Counted from the first letter of the stretch, positions 1 through 13,910 are shown. The stretch is DNA of 64,000 nt from Nymphaea colorata (GCF_008831285.2 NC_045145.1:10168802-10232801); one strand, 5' to 3'. Numbers and translations are program-made. The notes: a model not told the origin generated them from the letters alone.

Positions 1-2990
1 TTCTTCGGCCATTGCCTATTCTGTGACATTTCTAAAGGTAGAATCCATGCATGGATTATGCAATTCCTTGATAACCTTTGAGAGGTGGACAATTATGCAC
101 AGGGCATGGGAGCACTGGTCCACCATTGCAACCCCAAATGTGTAGGATACAAAAGAACAAAAACACACTTCTCTTTTCTAAACCAATTGTGGAGGTAAAT
201 TGATATTCTTTTGATTTCTTATTTACACTACTTAAGTTGTCATATGTGTGTAGGTTTGGATGTGGGAATACATCCCCACTCTTTCTTTGAGGCAGTGAGA
301 AAGAAATAATACAAAATATCTAGCTGGGTGAAGTTTATTCTTCATAGACTGTGACAAAACATGATGCATCATCATACTTTGCTTTGATTTGGTAGTTCAA
401 TTGTTAATTTGCTGTCAAATATATTTGATTATTGTTGTATTATCTTCCTTCCCCTATCAAATATGTTGATATTCCTACCTTCTATGTTATTTCATCAATT
501 AGTCACTGTCAAGTTTGGTTAGTCTAACATAAATTTGTTCTGTTTATAGATGTCAAATTTTAGAACTTGCATTCATTTGTAATTCTTTTGCTGTCAATAT
601 TTTCAATCTTTTTTATTTTGTTAGTCCATCAATGTAAAACTAATTGATCTTGTTGTTATGTTATTTTATCACTATGATAGTGGTTGATATTGTTGTTATG
701 TCTTTCAAGGGTAGGCAGAATCGATGCGCAATCAGTAGGCATGACAATTGGATGTTGAGAACGCTTTGTAGGTGACAAATAATGGTGGAGGAATATTTGG
801 CTCCTTTCAAGAATGTCATGGAGTAGTAAAACGGTGGATATGTGCTTAGGCAAACTGCACTGGATAAGCCAACTTCTCAACAGGTGCAGCCACTGATCAA
901 GTCTAGAAACACATTGCACACCTAGTTGTTGTGCTGCAAGGAAGGTCTGCTAATCAAATTTACAAATAAGAACATGGTGGAGACTGTGTAGAGAGGTACC
1001 AAGGTAAAGGTATATAAGCATATATTGAAATGGATGCATGATTAGATGTTCTTTCTAACCAGTGTGAGAGGAACGACAATCAAGTGACATGATAGTCTCC
1101 TCATGTATCAGAAAAGGTTAAAGTTGAGTTCTCTTGTTCATCATCTGGCACTGACAAGAGAAAACCACCACCATTAGTAACGTATGGACATGGAAGATAA
1201 AATTGTGATGTTGCATCAATTACATGACCACCTCCTTGTTAAGGTCAATTTCCAGATAGATAAATTATGCTATGTGCACCCCTTATCACACAGCTGCTTT
1301 TGCTTTTGAGAAATTAAAATTTTAACAAATTTGCATGTTTATATGTACATTAAAAATTGGTTATATTCAAATTTCTATGTTTGTACATGCATTTAAAACT
1401 CATCATAATTTTCTTTTTAGTTTAGTGGATGATTGATTTTTTTTTATAACTTATTTGTTATAGTATTTGATACTCAATGTTGCAGTTTTAGTGTAAGTTT
1501 GGTCAAGGTTTTTTTTTTAATTGCTGACCATTACTTATTGCACTGCATGATGTGTTTACCAGTGAAAGCCATCTGTAGCTGGCAAAAATCCTCTCTGTGC
1601 AAGTGAAGGGGTAAGTGCATTTGAAAAAGTTGTGTTTTTGTTGGAGAACCACGCATTAGGTGACAACTGTTTCACTAGTGAAGGTCATTTTCTTTATCAT
1701 TTGTATTTGTTAGTGTACATTCTACCTCATACTTCAACATTGAACAAGTCCAAATAAAGGAAGTTTACTTGTTGATACCTAAACCTACAATTTAACAATA
1801 ATGGTTATCTTAAGTTGTTGATTTAAGTTTTCCCCCACAAATCCTAACAAGCACGCAACAATGGTAGTTAACACTGATTGCAAGTGGTCATTCAGGAGAC
1901 ACATCGAATGAGGTTTTTTAATTCATTTGGCATTCCAAAAAACTAGCAGTATTTTTTTATAATAATCTTTTAATATACAATTCATACGTGAATCTAATTC
2001 AATGTTATATAATGTAACTTTTGATCATTACAAGATTACATATGGGCTATGCAACTGAAGATGTTATGAGAGTCCTTTACCTGTTTCACTCATTTCCCTT
2101 GGGTATTTGAGGAGTGCCTTGCACAACCCCCTCATTCATGCGGTTGCATTTTGGTATAAGTTTTGGTCAAATTCATTTTTTATTATTGACAAATAATTGT
2201 GGTTGTTGGTAGTATTTGCACATATGGAACACCTTGTGTCATTATTCGCTAGTGAAAGTCTTCTATAGCTAGCAAAAGTCCTCTCCTCATTGGTAAAAAC
2301 CAGTATGCATCAAATGTTCATAAAAAATTGGATGAATTTTTCAAAAGAATCTATTTTTTTGTATGTCAAAATCATCCAAGATTTTCCTTTTCCATGTTAT
2401 TTGTAGGGTCTCTTTAGCCTGTCAAGGTCAAAATTGTCATTTGGTTGGAACCTCCTATTAGGTCGACCCTGACAAGCACAGTCTCATCACCTAGCTTGGT
2501 CATCCTTTATTTTGTGTATTTGTTTACATGTCCATCCGGATTCTCACTATGTCGTTTTGTTAGTCATATGATCAAGACATTTCTCTTGTACACATTGTAT
2601 ATCCTATTTTCAAAAGTGTCCTTTCCCCAATTGCGAGTAGAGTGTCAGAGTTTTAAATCAAGGTTGTTTTATTCCATTTTATTTTCCCTACCATGCAATG
2701 TCACTACAATTGGGGTCTCCTTCTCAAGTTTCTTTCTTCTATCAAAGTCACTTCTCCCCATCTCATGTTCAAGCATCTTGGTATTATTTCATGTGATACG
2801 TTTTTTGATAGCCAGATAGGTTCTTGTCTTCATTCATGCATTTCCTTCATTGCCCTTCATACTATGGCATCGATTTTACAAAAACATTATAAGATGCAAG
2901 GAAATGACAATAAAAGGTTTTCAATACAAAAATTTTGGTTTTTAAAATATGAGAGTAGTTGGTCCACAACTTTCCACATCTAAGTACATA
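1..2990. other. AT-rich intergenic DNA, no gene recognised
   Basis: Both strands are broken by frequent stops and the short open frames show no recognisable domain. A weak internal duplication is visible: a phrase near 1562 (GTGAAAGCCATCTGTAGCTG) recurs in altered form near 2252, and the preceding TTTGGTCAA-rich stretches near 1498 and 2160 also match. This suggests an old duplication with a spacing of about 690 bp. Confidence 0.5.
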
Positions 2991-2999
2991 CCAAATTTC

Positions 3000-5400
3000 T
3001 AAGCTTTGTCAAAAGCCCCGAGTTTCCAAGCATATTTGAGTTTTCCAATTTTGCACTTCAGTGCCATAAGTTGTCCAAAATTTGGTGCCTACAAGCTGGT
3101 CAACTTTTGCACTTCAATGCATGCAAGTTTTCATTCCACATTTCAATGCTTACAGGTTTCTCAATTTTGCATTTCATTGCATGTAAGTTTTTCAAATTTT
3201 GCCTCTTGGTACATGCATGTTTTTTACAATTTGCACCTAGGCCTGCACAAGTTTCCCCAAATTTAGCATCTTGGTACAAATAGGTTGCAAGTTTCACAAG
3301 CTTTCCAAATCATGCACCTTGGTGAGTGCATGCTTTCAAATTTCACAGGTTTTCCAAATCTTACACATTGGGGCACAAAGGTTTTTCACTTTCACAAGTT
3401 TTACAATTTTTCACGTTGGTGCATACAAGTTTCCTAATTCACAAGTTTTCAAAATTTTGCACCTTGATATGCACAGGTTTTTCAATTTCACAAGTTTTTG
3501 CAAATATCACACATGTGTCCTCACATATTTTTCAAAATTTTGCACTTTACTGCATGTAGGGTTTTCAAATTTCATGTCTTGGTGCATATGGGTCTTCCAA
3601 TTTCACACATAAGTGTGTACAAGCTTTCCAATGACACTCATGGTTTTCAAATTTTGCACTTCGGTGCACTCATGTTTTTCAGTTTTGTAAGTTTTCAAAA
3701 TCTTGCACCTCGATGTACACAGGTTTCTAGTTCTATAAGTATTGCAAAATTTTGCACCTTCGTGGATGAAGGTTTTTAAAATTTTGCATTCTGGTATGCT
3801 CATGTTTTTCACAAGTTATTCAATTTCATAAAATTTCCAAATTTTTCACCTTGGTGCACTTAGATTTTCAAATCTTACAAGTTTTTCCAATCTTGCACCC
3901 CAATGCGTCAAATTTTTTCAATTACACAAGTTCTTCAAATCTCACACCTCGGTGTGCACAAGTTTTTCAATATTCACACCTCGGTGTAATTGGGTTTTCA
4001 ATTTTGTACTTTGGTGTATATTTCAATGCCCATAAATTTTCCAGTCATCTACAAGTTTTCAATTTCAGACAAGTTCATCAAGTTTTGTGCTCTTGCACAT
4101 TATTTTGCACTTCAGTGCAAACAAATTTCACAAGTCATTTCATGCTTTGGCACACAATTTTCAGGCTTTAGCGTGTACAAGTTTTTTAAAATTTGCACTT
4201 CTATGCTTACAAGTTTTCAAATTCACACTTTAGTGCACAAGTTTTTCAAGCACATGCAAACTTTTAGGTTTGCACCAGTGAGTAAAAGTTTTCTATTCAC
4301 ACACAAGTGCAAACAAGTTTTCAGTCGTGCTTTGGTGCACTCAAATTTTCACAAGTTCTCAAAATTCCATGCATTTGCACATAGTTTTGCACTTTGGTGC
4401 ACCTAAAATTTCACAAGTTTCCAAAATGATTTTGTGCTTCAACACAACATTTTCATGCTTTGGCACACCATTTTCTGCACTTCGGCACACACAAGTTTTA
4501 ATAGAAACATGCATTGGTATAAGATTTTGTGTTTTGTCTTCCCCTATTGAATGTGCCCTGACATAAGATTTTTTGAGCTTCAACGCAAACAAGTGAATGT
4601 AACAGTTTACACAAGTTTTTCAAATTTCTATTGTTCTAGTGTAATATTTTGTGCTTTGGTGCACCCAAGTGAATGTGCCTTGGCATAAGATTGTCACATT
4701 TTGCTGCGCCCGAGTGAATGTATTAGTGCATAAATTTTCATGTTTCAGGGCACACAAGTCTCGTGCTTTTGGTGTAAAATTTTTGTGCTTCTGTGAACAC
4801 AAGTAAATGTGCTTTGGTATAAGATTTTACACTTTCGTTTCTCGAAGTGAATGTGCCTTGATAGAAGATTTTCGTGAAGAACACACGAGTAAATGTACTA
4901 GTCTACATAAGATTTCAAACTTTTGTATTTCTAGTATAAGATTTCTGCTCTTCAGCACACTCAAGTGAAAGTGTCTTCACATAAGATTTTCGCACTTCAG
5001 CACATACAAGTGAGTATATCATTGCGTAAGTTTTTTGTGCTTTGGCGAACACAAGTACATGCACCTCAACACACGGTTTAGCACTTTGGTGCATATTTTT
5101 TCATGTGGTGCCCATACAAGTTTAAATCTTAACAATCATACAAGCACTCGTATTTGTACGAGACCCACATGCACTCATATTTTTATGAAACCTACAAGCA
5201 CCCATATTCATACGGGTCCCACAAGCACTCATGCTTATACGAGACCCACAAGTTCCCATATTCATATGAGACCCCAAGCACGTAGGCACTTGCATTTTAA
5301 TGTGAGATTTTGTACTTCAGTGCATATTCATACACTTTAATGCTCATTTTCGTGCCTCAGCACATACAAGTATTTCAAGTCTAGTAAACATTTCTTACAA
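3000..5400. repeat. Degenerate tandem-repeat field with TGCACC-TT-GGTGCA cores
   Basis: About 2.4 kb is made of variants of one phrase, roughly 40-50 bases long: CAAGTTTTCAAATTTTGCAC followed by a CTTGGTGCA-like core and then CACAAGTTTT. The TGCAC...GGTGCA part is an imperfect palindrome and recurs dozens of times with substitutions and length changes, for example near 3230, 3310, 3410, 3660, 3960, 4210, 4390, 4660 and 5080. After about 4600 the copies diverge into GTGCTTTGGCATAAGATTTT variants, and at 5150-5280 into ACAAGCACTCATATTTATACGAGACCC copies. The repeat leaves several plus-strand frames open for 80-140 codons; these have repeat composition and no domain. It is probably an old satellite or the amplified interior of an unidentified element. 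Confidence 0.75.
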
Positions 5401-6389
5401 GTTATCATATTATATCTTGCTAGCACTTAATGGTTCTTGTTTCTCTACAAGGACATGAAATTTCAGCTTATGATCTGCTAATCTTCAAAAGATGAAAGTT
5501 TTGACATGACCAAATTATAAGCCAAGGAGCAAGATCAAGAAAATAGAGGGAATCAAATGTCTAGGAAATGTCACTAGCGTTAATTCCCTAGTAAAACAAA
5601 AGCTTATCAAAAATCAATTAGAGAACAAGGCACTGAGTTGACCCAAACAAAACCAGCAAAACATAAAAAAATAAGTATTGAGAGATGGGTTCACAATAAA
5701 TGTAGAAGTTCCACTAGATCAGTACTCAAGTGTACCAAATATGTGTAAAGTTGGTTTGTAGCTATCCTGTGAATCTATGTGATCTATGAACATTTGTCTA
5801 ATCATGTCGTCTCAAGCCTTTTGAGCTCGTACAAGTAAGTTCAATGGGTGTTCAACACATGGTACCTTATGGCCAATTAGTTTGGGTGTTGTCGACCAAA
5901 AATTCATTATAAGGGTTCTATAGAAGGCTCGATAGACATGACATTGCACATGATAAAGCTACATGGCCATCAAAAGCGATGGAGCATCATAGCAACCTGT
6001 GGGGTGGCAATGTATTTCCCCTACTTGTGTTGGTCGGCTGCAAAAAAAAAAAGTCAAAAAGACATGATCAAGAATAAAAAAAACCAAAAACAACCAAATT
6101 CAAAACAAGCAAAAATGTTTGCCTGTAAAACTAAGGCTGCTCTAGTCATGCATTCTCTAGTAAATAAAAGAAATAAGTTTCTTGTGATTACAAAGGGAGT
6201 TGGGGTACTGACAAATTCTGCACTAAGAAACCCTATGACATAGAGAGCAACTTTTTTTAGTTTATCATTTGGAAATGAAAGAACAATTATTTTAGATGAA
6301 CTTCACAACATTGGCTGAAAATTTTTTTTTATGCAAGAACAAAATCATGAAAATCTTTATAAGATACAAGAGAAACAAGCAAAGGAATT
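5401..6389. other. Intergenic DNA, no gene recognised
   Basis: AT-rich sequence between two parts of the degenerate repeat. A 101-codon plus-strand frame at 5938-6243 is lysine-rich in its centre and matches no family I recognise, so I do not call it a gene. Confidence 0.4.
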
Positions 6390-6660
6390 TTATCAAATTT
6401 TACAAGCATTTTTATAACTCCACAAGTATTTCACAAGCATTCATGTTTATGTGAGAGTTTCACACTTCAGCGTAAACAAACATACAAGCACATGCATTGC
6501 AAGAATTTGACAAGCATTTTCACGAGCACTTACATATTATGTGAGATTTTCGTGTTTCGGCGCACACATGCAAACAACTACTCAAATGCATAGATTTTAC
6601 AAGAATTTTCAAGCATTTTTGCAAGCATCACACTAGTATTCACACTGGGGCATTTTTTTA
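6390..6660. repeat. Outlying block of the 3.0-5.4 kb degenerate repeat
   Basis: Phrases such as CACAAGCATT, TTATGTGAGATTTTCGTGTT and TCGGCGCACACA repeat here with the same vocabulary as the larger field upstream. This suggests one array that was later interrupted by 5.4-6.4 kb of unrelated sequence or has decayed unevenly. Confidence 0.55.
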
Positions 6661-7320
6661 AGTATGTTTCAAAATGAGATTTCAAAAGTTTGATTTCAAA
6701 AATATCATCATTTTCATGATGGGTGTTTGGCCTTTTCCATAAGTGTGGTTCTCAGCTCAGTAGAAAAGAGGGGCATCTGTGAACACCTAAAATTTTTACA
6801 AGTCCTAATGAGCATTTTATATTTCATCATGAGATTTTCAAATTGATTTTTAAAGACTAATTTCAAGAACAAAGGGTCATTTGTGAGCCAAACAATCACT
6901 TGTTACACCAACATTTAACATCGAGACCTAGACCACCTTGGTTGTTTAAGTTAAAAATTATCATTTTACCCCTACATTTTGGTATCTCAACTTGAAAACT
7001 ATTGATTGTTTCACCAAAATTTCGTGAATTCCCTAATATTTGAGCAATTAAGCTATTTCTCAATTTTACATGGCCCCAAGAGTCTCCAAAGTCAGTTCAC
7101 CATAGTTATCTCAATCTAAAACCAGCTCCCCTATAGCTCAAAGAAGCTTCTTGTAACTTAAAACTATGATTTTTAGCTCAATCAAGTCCAAACATGTTTA
7201 CGGTAATGGAGACAGAGTTTTATTATTACACTTATTTTGAATCACCTGACCCAATTTTCAGGTTTACATTAACTTGCAGAATGCCACAAGGTCTTTTGCT
7301 CTCTTATTTTTTTGAATTTG
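6661..7320. other. Intergenic DNA, no gene recognised
   Basis: AT-rich sequence with no coding signal, RNA gene or transposon end that I can recognise. Confidence 0.4.
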
Positions 7321-7645
7321 AGCTCAACCAGGAAATGTAAGCTAAAACCAAGGTAGGGCCATGCTTATCATATATAAATCAAGCATCCTTTAGCTTCGTT
7401 TGAGTTCATTCATAAAGGTTTGAGTTCAGTTCAGCTTTAAGTGCTTATCTCTTTCCTAATTTCAAGGGTTTGAGCTAAATTTAAGCTCAATCCCATAGAG
7501 TGAGCTAAAACCACGCGAGGATCTTGTTTATTATCTATAAGCTAAGCTTCCTTTTGCTTGGTTTGAGTTTATTCCTTCTACTTTGAGTTTGATGCAGTTT
7601 GCAAGGCCGTGGAGCTTATTTTTAATACTTGCTACACTCTATAAG
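7321..7645. repeat. Two-copy tandem duplication, period about 163 bp
   Basis: The sequence after GCTAAAACC at 7341 (a polymorphic run through CATGCTTAT, CATCCTTTAGCTT and TTTGAGTTCATTC) is repeated after GCTAAAACC at 7504 with TTGTTTATT, CTTCCTTTTGCTT and TTTGAGTTTATTC. The copies are clearly related but diverged, so the duplication is old. Confidence 0.6.
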
Positions 7646-10039
7646 TTGTTTCCGAGCTTAATTTTGTAAAATTACAGCAATTTTCTTCAATCTTTCAACA
7701 TCTCCCTACAAGTACGTAGCTTTTTTAAGTGTTCTCAACTCCACTTGTGAAAATTCCAATAAAGTCGGATTTTGATGGCCTTCCTCAATTTCTCTTTATA
7801 AATGTGACATATACAGCTTGGTAGAAATTGGTTTTGACTTTTAAAGCAATCCGAGATCAATTTTTAAGCAAGATTTTAACCAAAGCATATTTAAGAACCT
7901 AGACATAAGCTGGTTTAGTCAGATTGAGAAAACTCATCTAGAATTTTAGAAATTCACATAGGGGCAAAATGATTATTTTCTTGTTGAGCTATATTCTTCT
8001 ACATCAACATAGGGTATTTGTCACATATACACTATGTTATGATTTCCTTTGCTTCTGGAACCTTAATTCAAGCCAATCTCCTTATTTGTACACGTTTCGA
8101 CCAACAATCACACAATAATATTTTGGTCATTTGCCACTATGCACGTATTTTTCATAAAATCTAACTTAGGAGCCACATGAACCTAACTTAGCTTTTCGTA
8201 TAAATTTCATGCGGCTGGTAAGCCTAAGCCAAGCCTGGCCCAATTTCACATTAAAACTGAATTTTCTAAAGACAGCAATTAACCTGAGCCTATGCCCAGC
8301 TAGGTTTGAACATAGTTTTTGCAAAAAACTGAACCTAACCCAGGTGTAGTCCATGTCATACAACTTGAACCTTCCTAGCCCAGCTCGAGCCAAGTTTGGG
8401 TTCACACAATTTTTAGATCTTCATTTCATATTTTTTATCTAGATCATATATCCTAGTGTTATTTCCAGCTTTGGAACTCACATCCAAGTTCGTATATGAT
8501 CTATCTTTATAGATCTAGATCCATTATTCCCATTTAAAATCTTGAAGATCAAATCATGATCTAAATTCTAATGTAGTATCTAGATTCATCTTCTAGAATT
8601 TCCTTGGATATTAGACTTGGATTTGGGTCTCAGCATCAAACCTAGATCTAGGATCCACATGTGAGCATAATGCATATTATATCTCAAAAAATACATCATG
8701 ATTTTCTCACTCCATACTTAATGTGAATCATGTTTAGTTTAGTTTTCTTTTTATTTTTTAGGAATGTTTAATTTCATTTATTTTTTTTAGTTGCTTTAAT
8801 AATGTCACAGTTTAGCATTTTTATTCCAGATTATATTTATTTTAATGTCTTTAGGGTAGATAGAGGGCTTAGGTATGCCCCTCCCTTCTTTGTTTCTTTC
8901 TTTTAATTTCATGTTTTTGTTTATGTATTTTTACTTAAGTTGTGTATATAGAATACAATGTTCTTTCATATTTTCTTTAATCATGCATTGCACCTTTATT
9001 TTGACATGCATTGAACCACCTTGCACCCACATGCACCTCTTATATGAAACCAGAGTAGATCAGGAAAGTAGCCTACCTTGTGTGCATAAGCCCAGGAATG
9101 TGAAAACCTAAAACTAGTCTGAACCTCATACAAGAATCCTTTTCAAACCATAGGCTTGTCTAAAATGTTTCAAAAAGCAATCTCTTTAAAAAAAATTGAA
9201 AACCATAGGATGGTTGTGATCAATAATAAAGGCCCCAACATAAAATCTGCTGTTTGGAAGCCTTTTAACCATTGTTTTTGTAGGCCATCCACATCTCAAA
9301 GTTCTCCTATGAATTTGTTTGGCTTTAAGAACTCTTCTTTTAAACATATATAACTCTTTCTTACAATAATCTCATTCTGATTTTTTTCTTTCCTTCCTTC
9401 TGACGCTAACCTACAGGTAAGCGCATAGTTATTATAATATATGAAGATATCTTTATTCTCACTTAATGACATTCCTACTCGTAGAGCATCAAACTCATAA
9501 ATTTTTGTTCCTACATGCACGTATCCATTGGAATAGTCTCTTCAGGTCTGTGCTCATTAGGAGTATGCTTGCATGCAGTAAAGTCATGACTACCATGTTT
9601 TTGCATGCATATTGAAGATCCTTGCATGCATCAAACTCATTAATGTCCTGCATATGGACATGACCATCAATATTTCCCTCTACTCTGTGTAGATCAACAC
9701 TATCTTCCATGCATAAAAACATCCACTACGACCCTATTCCTGCATGCGTGCAAATAATGAAACATTGTGATCTTCTACATATACATCCAACATATAACTC
9801 TCCTACTAGAAATCATCTTCAACCACAACTATGCATGTTTTTCAACCAGCATGTCATTTGTGTTATCATCATCATCCTCAACATTAACAATTGTGTTTAC
9901 AACCCACAAATTAGTTAAATGTATATGTTTTTACAAAAGTAACAACATCTACAAAAGATATAGTAACTTTACCAAAAACTCTAGCATTTCAGTTTGCACT
10001 TGTAGCAGCACCAATGACATTTGGTATAAAATGCCATAC
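7646..10039. other. Intergenic DNA; a CCTAAGCC-rich patch at 8.16-8.41 kb
   Basis: No gene is recognised. At 8160-8405 the sequence is rich in related short words (CCTAACTTAG, CCTAAGCCAAGCCTGGCCC, CCTGAGCC, CCTAACCCAGG, GCCCAGCTCGAGCC). Such words are typical of subterminal arrays in plant DNA transposons, but I cannot place ends or a TSD. Confidence 0.35.
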
Positions 10040-10490
10040 ATCAGTTTTAGCATTTATGTTAAAATTGGTAACAGATACTGGTCAAGCTGCATAAAGTAAT
10101 GCTTTACTGATAGCATATACTAAAATTATAGCACATACTGGCATAATTAATGGTGTTTACATTAAAATGATGAGAGATTAGTGAAACAACAGGCAATAAC
10201 ACTTTGTTGATAGCATTTACCTTAAAATGACAAGCGAGTAGCAAAACTACATGAAATAATCCTTTACTGGTAGTGTTTACATTAAAATGACAAGCGATTA
10301 GCAAAACTACATGAAATAATCCTTTATTAGTAGTGTTTATGTTAAAGTGGTAACAAATGTTGACGTAACTAGATTCACTAATGCTATGCTGATAGCTTTT
10401 ACGTTAAAGTGGTAATATAGGCTTGTGGAACTACATGCAGTCATGCTCTACTAAAAGTGTTTATATTAAAGATAAAAGAGGCTTGTGTTT
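10040..10490. repeat. Minisatellite, about 60-bp period, about 7 units
   Basis: Units carry GTGTTTACATTAAAATGAC followed by AAGCGATTAGCAAAACTACA. The conserved TTTAC/TTTAT phrase falls near 10050, 10156, 10216, 10276, 10336, 10399 and 10458. The two central units (about 10211-10330) differ at only a few bases and have an exact 60-bp period; outer units are diverged. There is no coding potential. Confidence 0.8.
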
Positions 10491-12763
10491 TCATTGTAAA
10501 GAACACAATAGATAGTGTTTATGTCCAATAGTGACCGCTATGTAGTGGACATGTTTTCCATAATATTTTACATGTAAAACATTATTAAAAAACCTAGAAT
10601 AACGACCGTTTTTGTATATCTTGCTTCAGTTTAACATTACATAGAGGATTACAACTGCATAGGCATGTTAGTTCTAACAACATTGTCTCTTTAATTGGAC
10701 AGTGGCAGTGACTAATCATGATCCTTTCTGATCACATTATGCTTCAATGGAACATCCTTCACTTTCCACGCTTTAATTGATTTTGATACAACGTGCAACA
10801 TGCAATGTAAGCGCTCTCTTTTTTTGGTTGACAAACTAATTTTTACTTAATGTCATTTGCATACCTTGTAATTTTGTTTTGAAGAAGTGTCGTCGGAGAG
10901 CTGTTCATTGGATGCTTGAATCAAACAGAAGTCACGCTCAATCTTTCTTTACCAAGTGGAAAAATTGAAGTTGTTGTTTCATAAATAAGAATTCAATGAA
11001 ATAGTAGTAGCAAGTGCAAAGAGCAAAAGAAGGCACATTTGGAATCCACTTTATATTATGGAAGTAGGTGAAGGGTGTTCCTAGAATTCCCTTTTTATAT
11101 TTAGCTCGTGTTATCATGCCAACTTGAGGGCATTTACAGAATGCGAGCCTTTTAACTATTTCCAACTTGCAGATTCGTCATACGATTTTCACGGACATTC
11201 TAGAAATGCTACCTTGTTATTTTCGGGTATCAAAGCCTTCAAAATCTAGCTGATCCAAAGGGCGGCACATTCACCACCCTCCCTTATCAACGTTACTAGA
11301 TTATTCAAATTAAGATGGATAGTGAACTCAATAAAGTGACATTATTGCATTTGATATGATCATAAGCCTCTTTGACATCTAGTTGTTCCTTAGAATAGTG
11401 AGAATCCAACGAAAGCTTATGGGGAAATTCTACAGCATTGCCCATCCAGATGTCAGAGCTACATATGAGAGCAGTTGCTGTACGGAGGTTTATTGTATAA
11501 ATGTAAATTATTTTATTCTGATATTTCACTAAGCAGCAATCAAGTCATCGATCTATATCTCTTTTTTATGTTTAAATTTAGTTAAAAAGAAAACCTAATT
11601 CTGAGAGACGAAAGTTGGCATTTACCAGATTCTCTGGCGAAGCTGGCGTTTGCCGGATTAAGAGTCTGTCAACTCCAACTATAATTTCCGCTCCCTCTCT
11701 TACCTCTGGTTTCGTACAAACTGGCTGCATGTGGAATGATGATATTTTTGACTGACAGTTCGAGTATGGGTCAACAATAGCAACGCAGAGTTGTGAGAGG
11801 CCCCCTCCACTCCGAGGCCATGATTAACCACCAAGAGCTATGTGCCAATCCGTGGCCATCTTTTGTCAGCGTCCGAGAAAGAGAGAGACTTGTGACTGAG
11901 AGCCTGAAATTATGTAATGATGACGTGACTGAATCGTTGGGTCGCCATTAATAATCTCTCTCTCCCTCTCACATCAAGTGATGATGTCATGCATTAATTG
12001 ATATCCTCGTCGCCAACGGTCAAAAAAAGCAGAAGCAAACCTTACCAGACCACACTTGCGAGGAAAAGAAACGGCAAGACATCTTAATCTGTTATCTTAT
12101 TATGCTCTCGCATTTTGATCTTTTCTTTATATTTTTTGTTTTAAGTAAAATCAATTGTTATCTTGAAAATGCAAGAAAAGAAGCATAACATATGACGTAG
12201 AATTCAGAATGGATTTCATGCTCCCGTCCTAATATACGTAAGTACAGTTGCATGTGCCCTAGCTATTGTGATTATCTTGTTAACGTTACAAATAAATAAA
12301 GTTGTAGGGATACCAATCATCTTACTTCGAAAGCTGGGTTTTAATTTCAAAATAAAAGAGAACCATTCCTTTTCCAGTTTAACAATACGATACGTGCATG
12401 TTTAACAACACAAAGGCCTGACGAACAATCAGAAAACGCAGGTGCACTTGGGAAATTAGAAAATGGCACCGCTAACGTACGCCCTTTGAAACCGTTCCTA
12501 AAGACTCTGATTAACCAACAAGTCTGTTCTAAACTCATCAGATGGAGAAATAGAAAGAGAATGCGAGCTATCGCATGTGTTCGTTTTTACTATGCTCACT
12601 CGTGGGCAGTTAAGTCTGAGAGTCGCATGCAAATAGGAACAAGGGCGACTTAAGGAAAATCAGTCTACCCTTTATGTGGGTCAGTCACAAGGAACCCAGC
12701 TATTTTCCAATGCCAGGCTTGCAGGAACATTGGAACAAACGGTATGCCACCAGTCAAAGTCGA
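10491..12763. other. Intergenic DNA, no gene recognised
   Basis: Mixed-composition sequence. Short frames at 10938-11165, 11305-11529 and 12347-12538 (all minus) have no recognisable domain or codon pattern. Nothing else was identified. Confidence 0.4.
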
Positions 12764-12777
12764 TCTCTCTCTCTCTC

Positions 12778-12824
<47 letters not shown>
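12764..12824. repeat. Compound (CT)n-(TA)n microsatellite
   Basis: A run of CT dinucleotides (12764-12780) passes through TTT into about 21 TA dinucleotides (12783-12824). Confidence 0.97.
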
Positions 12825-12827
<3 letters not shown>

Positions 12828-13554
12828 CTGATATTAAGTTAGAATATTCTAACGGTGATTTAACCAGCCCTGTTAGTTCAGCTTGTTTTCAGCACCGAAG
12901 TCGGCACCAACCTTCGCGCATGGTTTTGAGAGAGGGAGAGTCTCAAACGACAAAAAAGCCCTTTGCTCTTTTTGTTCCCATGTCTAGTCATTTTCTGTGA
13001 CTGCCGACCCCGTCAGCATGAATAAACCTCATAAGTGTCCCTTCATTCCCTGAACGCGCGACCACTACTGTGTCTTCCTCTTCGACGTCTTCGTCGTCCA
13101 TTTCAGACAACCAGCAGAAAGAGAGAGAGAGAATGAGTGAATGCGGTCTACACCACGTCAATACCTTTTCAGAAAATCATAAATTTACGTCCTAAATTTA
13201 CACCTAAAATTTACTCCTAAGGAGCATAGATCAAATAACAGCCGCTAAATGCACGACATAGGCATACTTTCTACCTCCCCAAATATATTATGTTACTGAA
13301 ACTTACATTTCTGTCCGGCCCTAATTGGCCGACCATATATTTTCATTGAGAATCGCAAGAATATCCTTAGTGCCTAAAACATTCTTGATACTGATCAAGT
13401 AACACTCTTGAACATCAGATACTGCTTGCATCTGCTATCTACTACTTTTCAAGTTGGTACATATAGAGACCCTTTACAACTTCACTCCAAGTTCGGCCAA
13501 GCGGGAAGAAAGGTCATGATAAATCATGCGCACGACTAAGTTACACTTGACATA
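12825..13554. other. Intergenic DNA, no gene recognised
   Basis: No coding sequence, RNA gene or transposon end was recognised. Confidence 0.4.
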
Positions 13555-13678
13555 GACATGAGAACCTCACACTACACTTAAAGAGAAGGTGAAAATTAAT
13601 TAAGGAGGTTGGCATGGACATGATAACCTCACAGTACACGTAAAGAGCAGGTGAAAATCACGGAGGTGTAATAAAAAA
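13555..13678. repeat. Two-copy tandem duplication, 62-bp period
   Basis: GACATGAGAACCTCACACTA at 13555 is repeated as GACATGATAACCTCACAGTA at 13617, and the matching continues through AAAGAG(A/C)AGGTGAAAAT to GGAGG. Confidence 0.8.
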
Positions 13679-13910
13679 TGCTGAGCTACAAACACCTTTG
13701 ATCAAATCTATGAGTTATTAGGCCATTAATCGCAACTAGCTAGTAGCTAGGGCCACTTTGCACGTGGAGATTCAGGCTTCATTTCATCGTTGTTCAACCC
13801 TGTTCCAACTAAGGGCAGTTTTGTAATTGTCATTGAAATATTGAACTGGAAACTCGCTCTCTCTCTCAATAACTTTGCCTCCCTCTCTCTTCGTCCATAC
13901 ATATATACAT

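Noticed and set aside
3006-4566. Chain of 80-140 codon plus-strand open frames rich in Phe, Cys, His and Lys
   Set aside because: They overlap in different frames and mirror the tandem-repeat sequence (translation of CAAGTTTTTCAA, TTTTGCAC). No start context, no domain, no codon bias.
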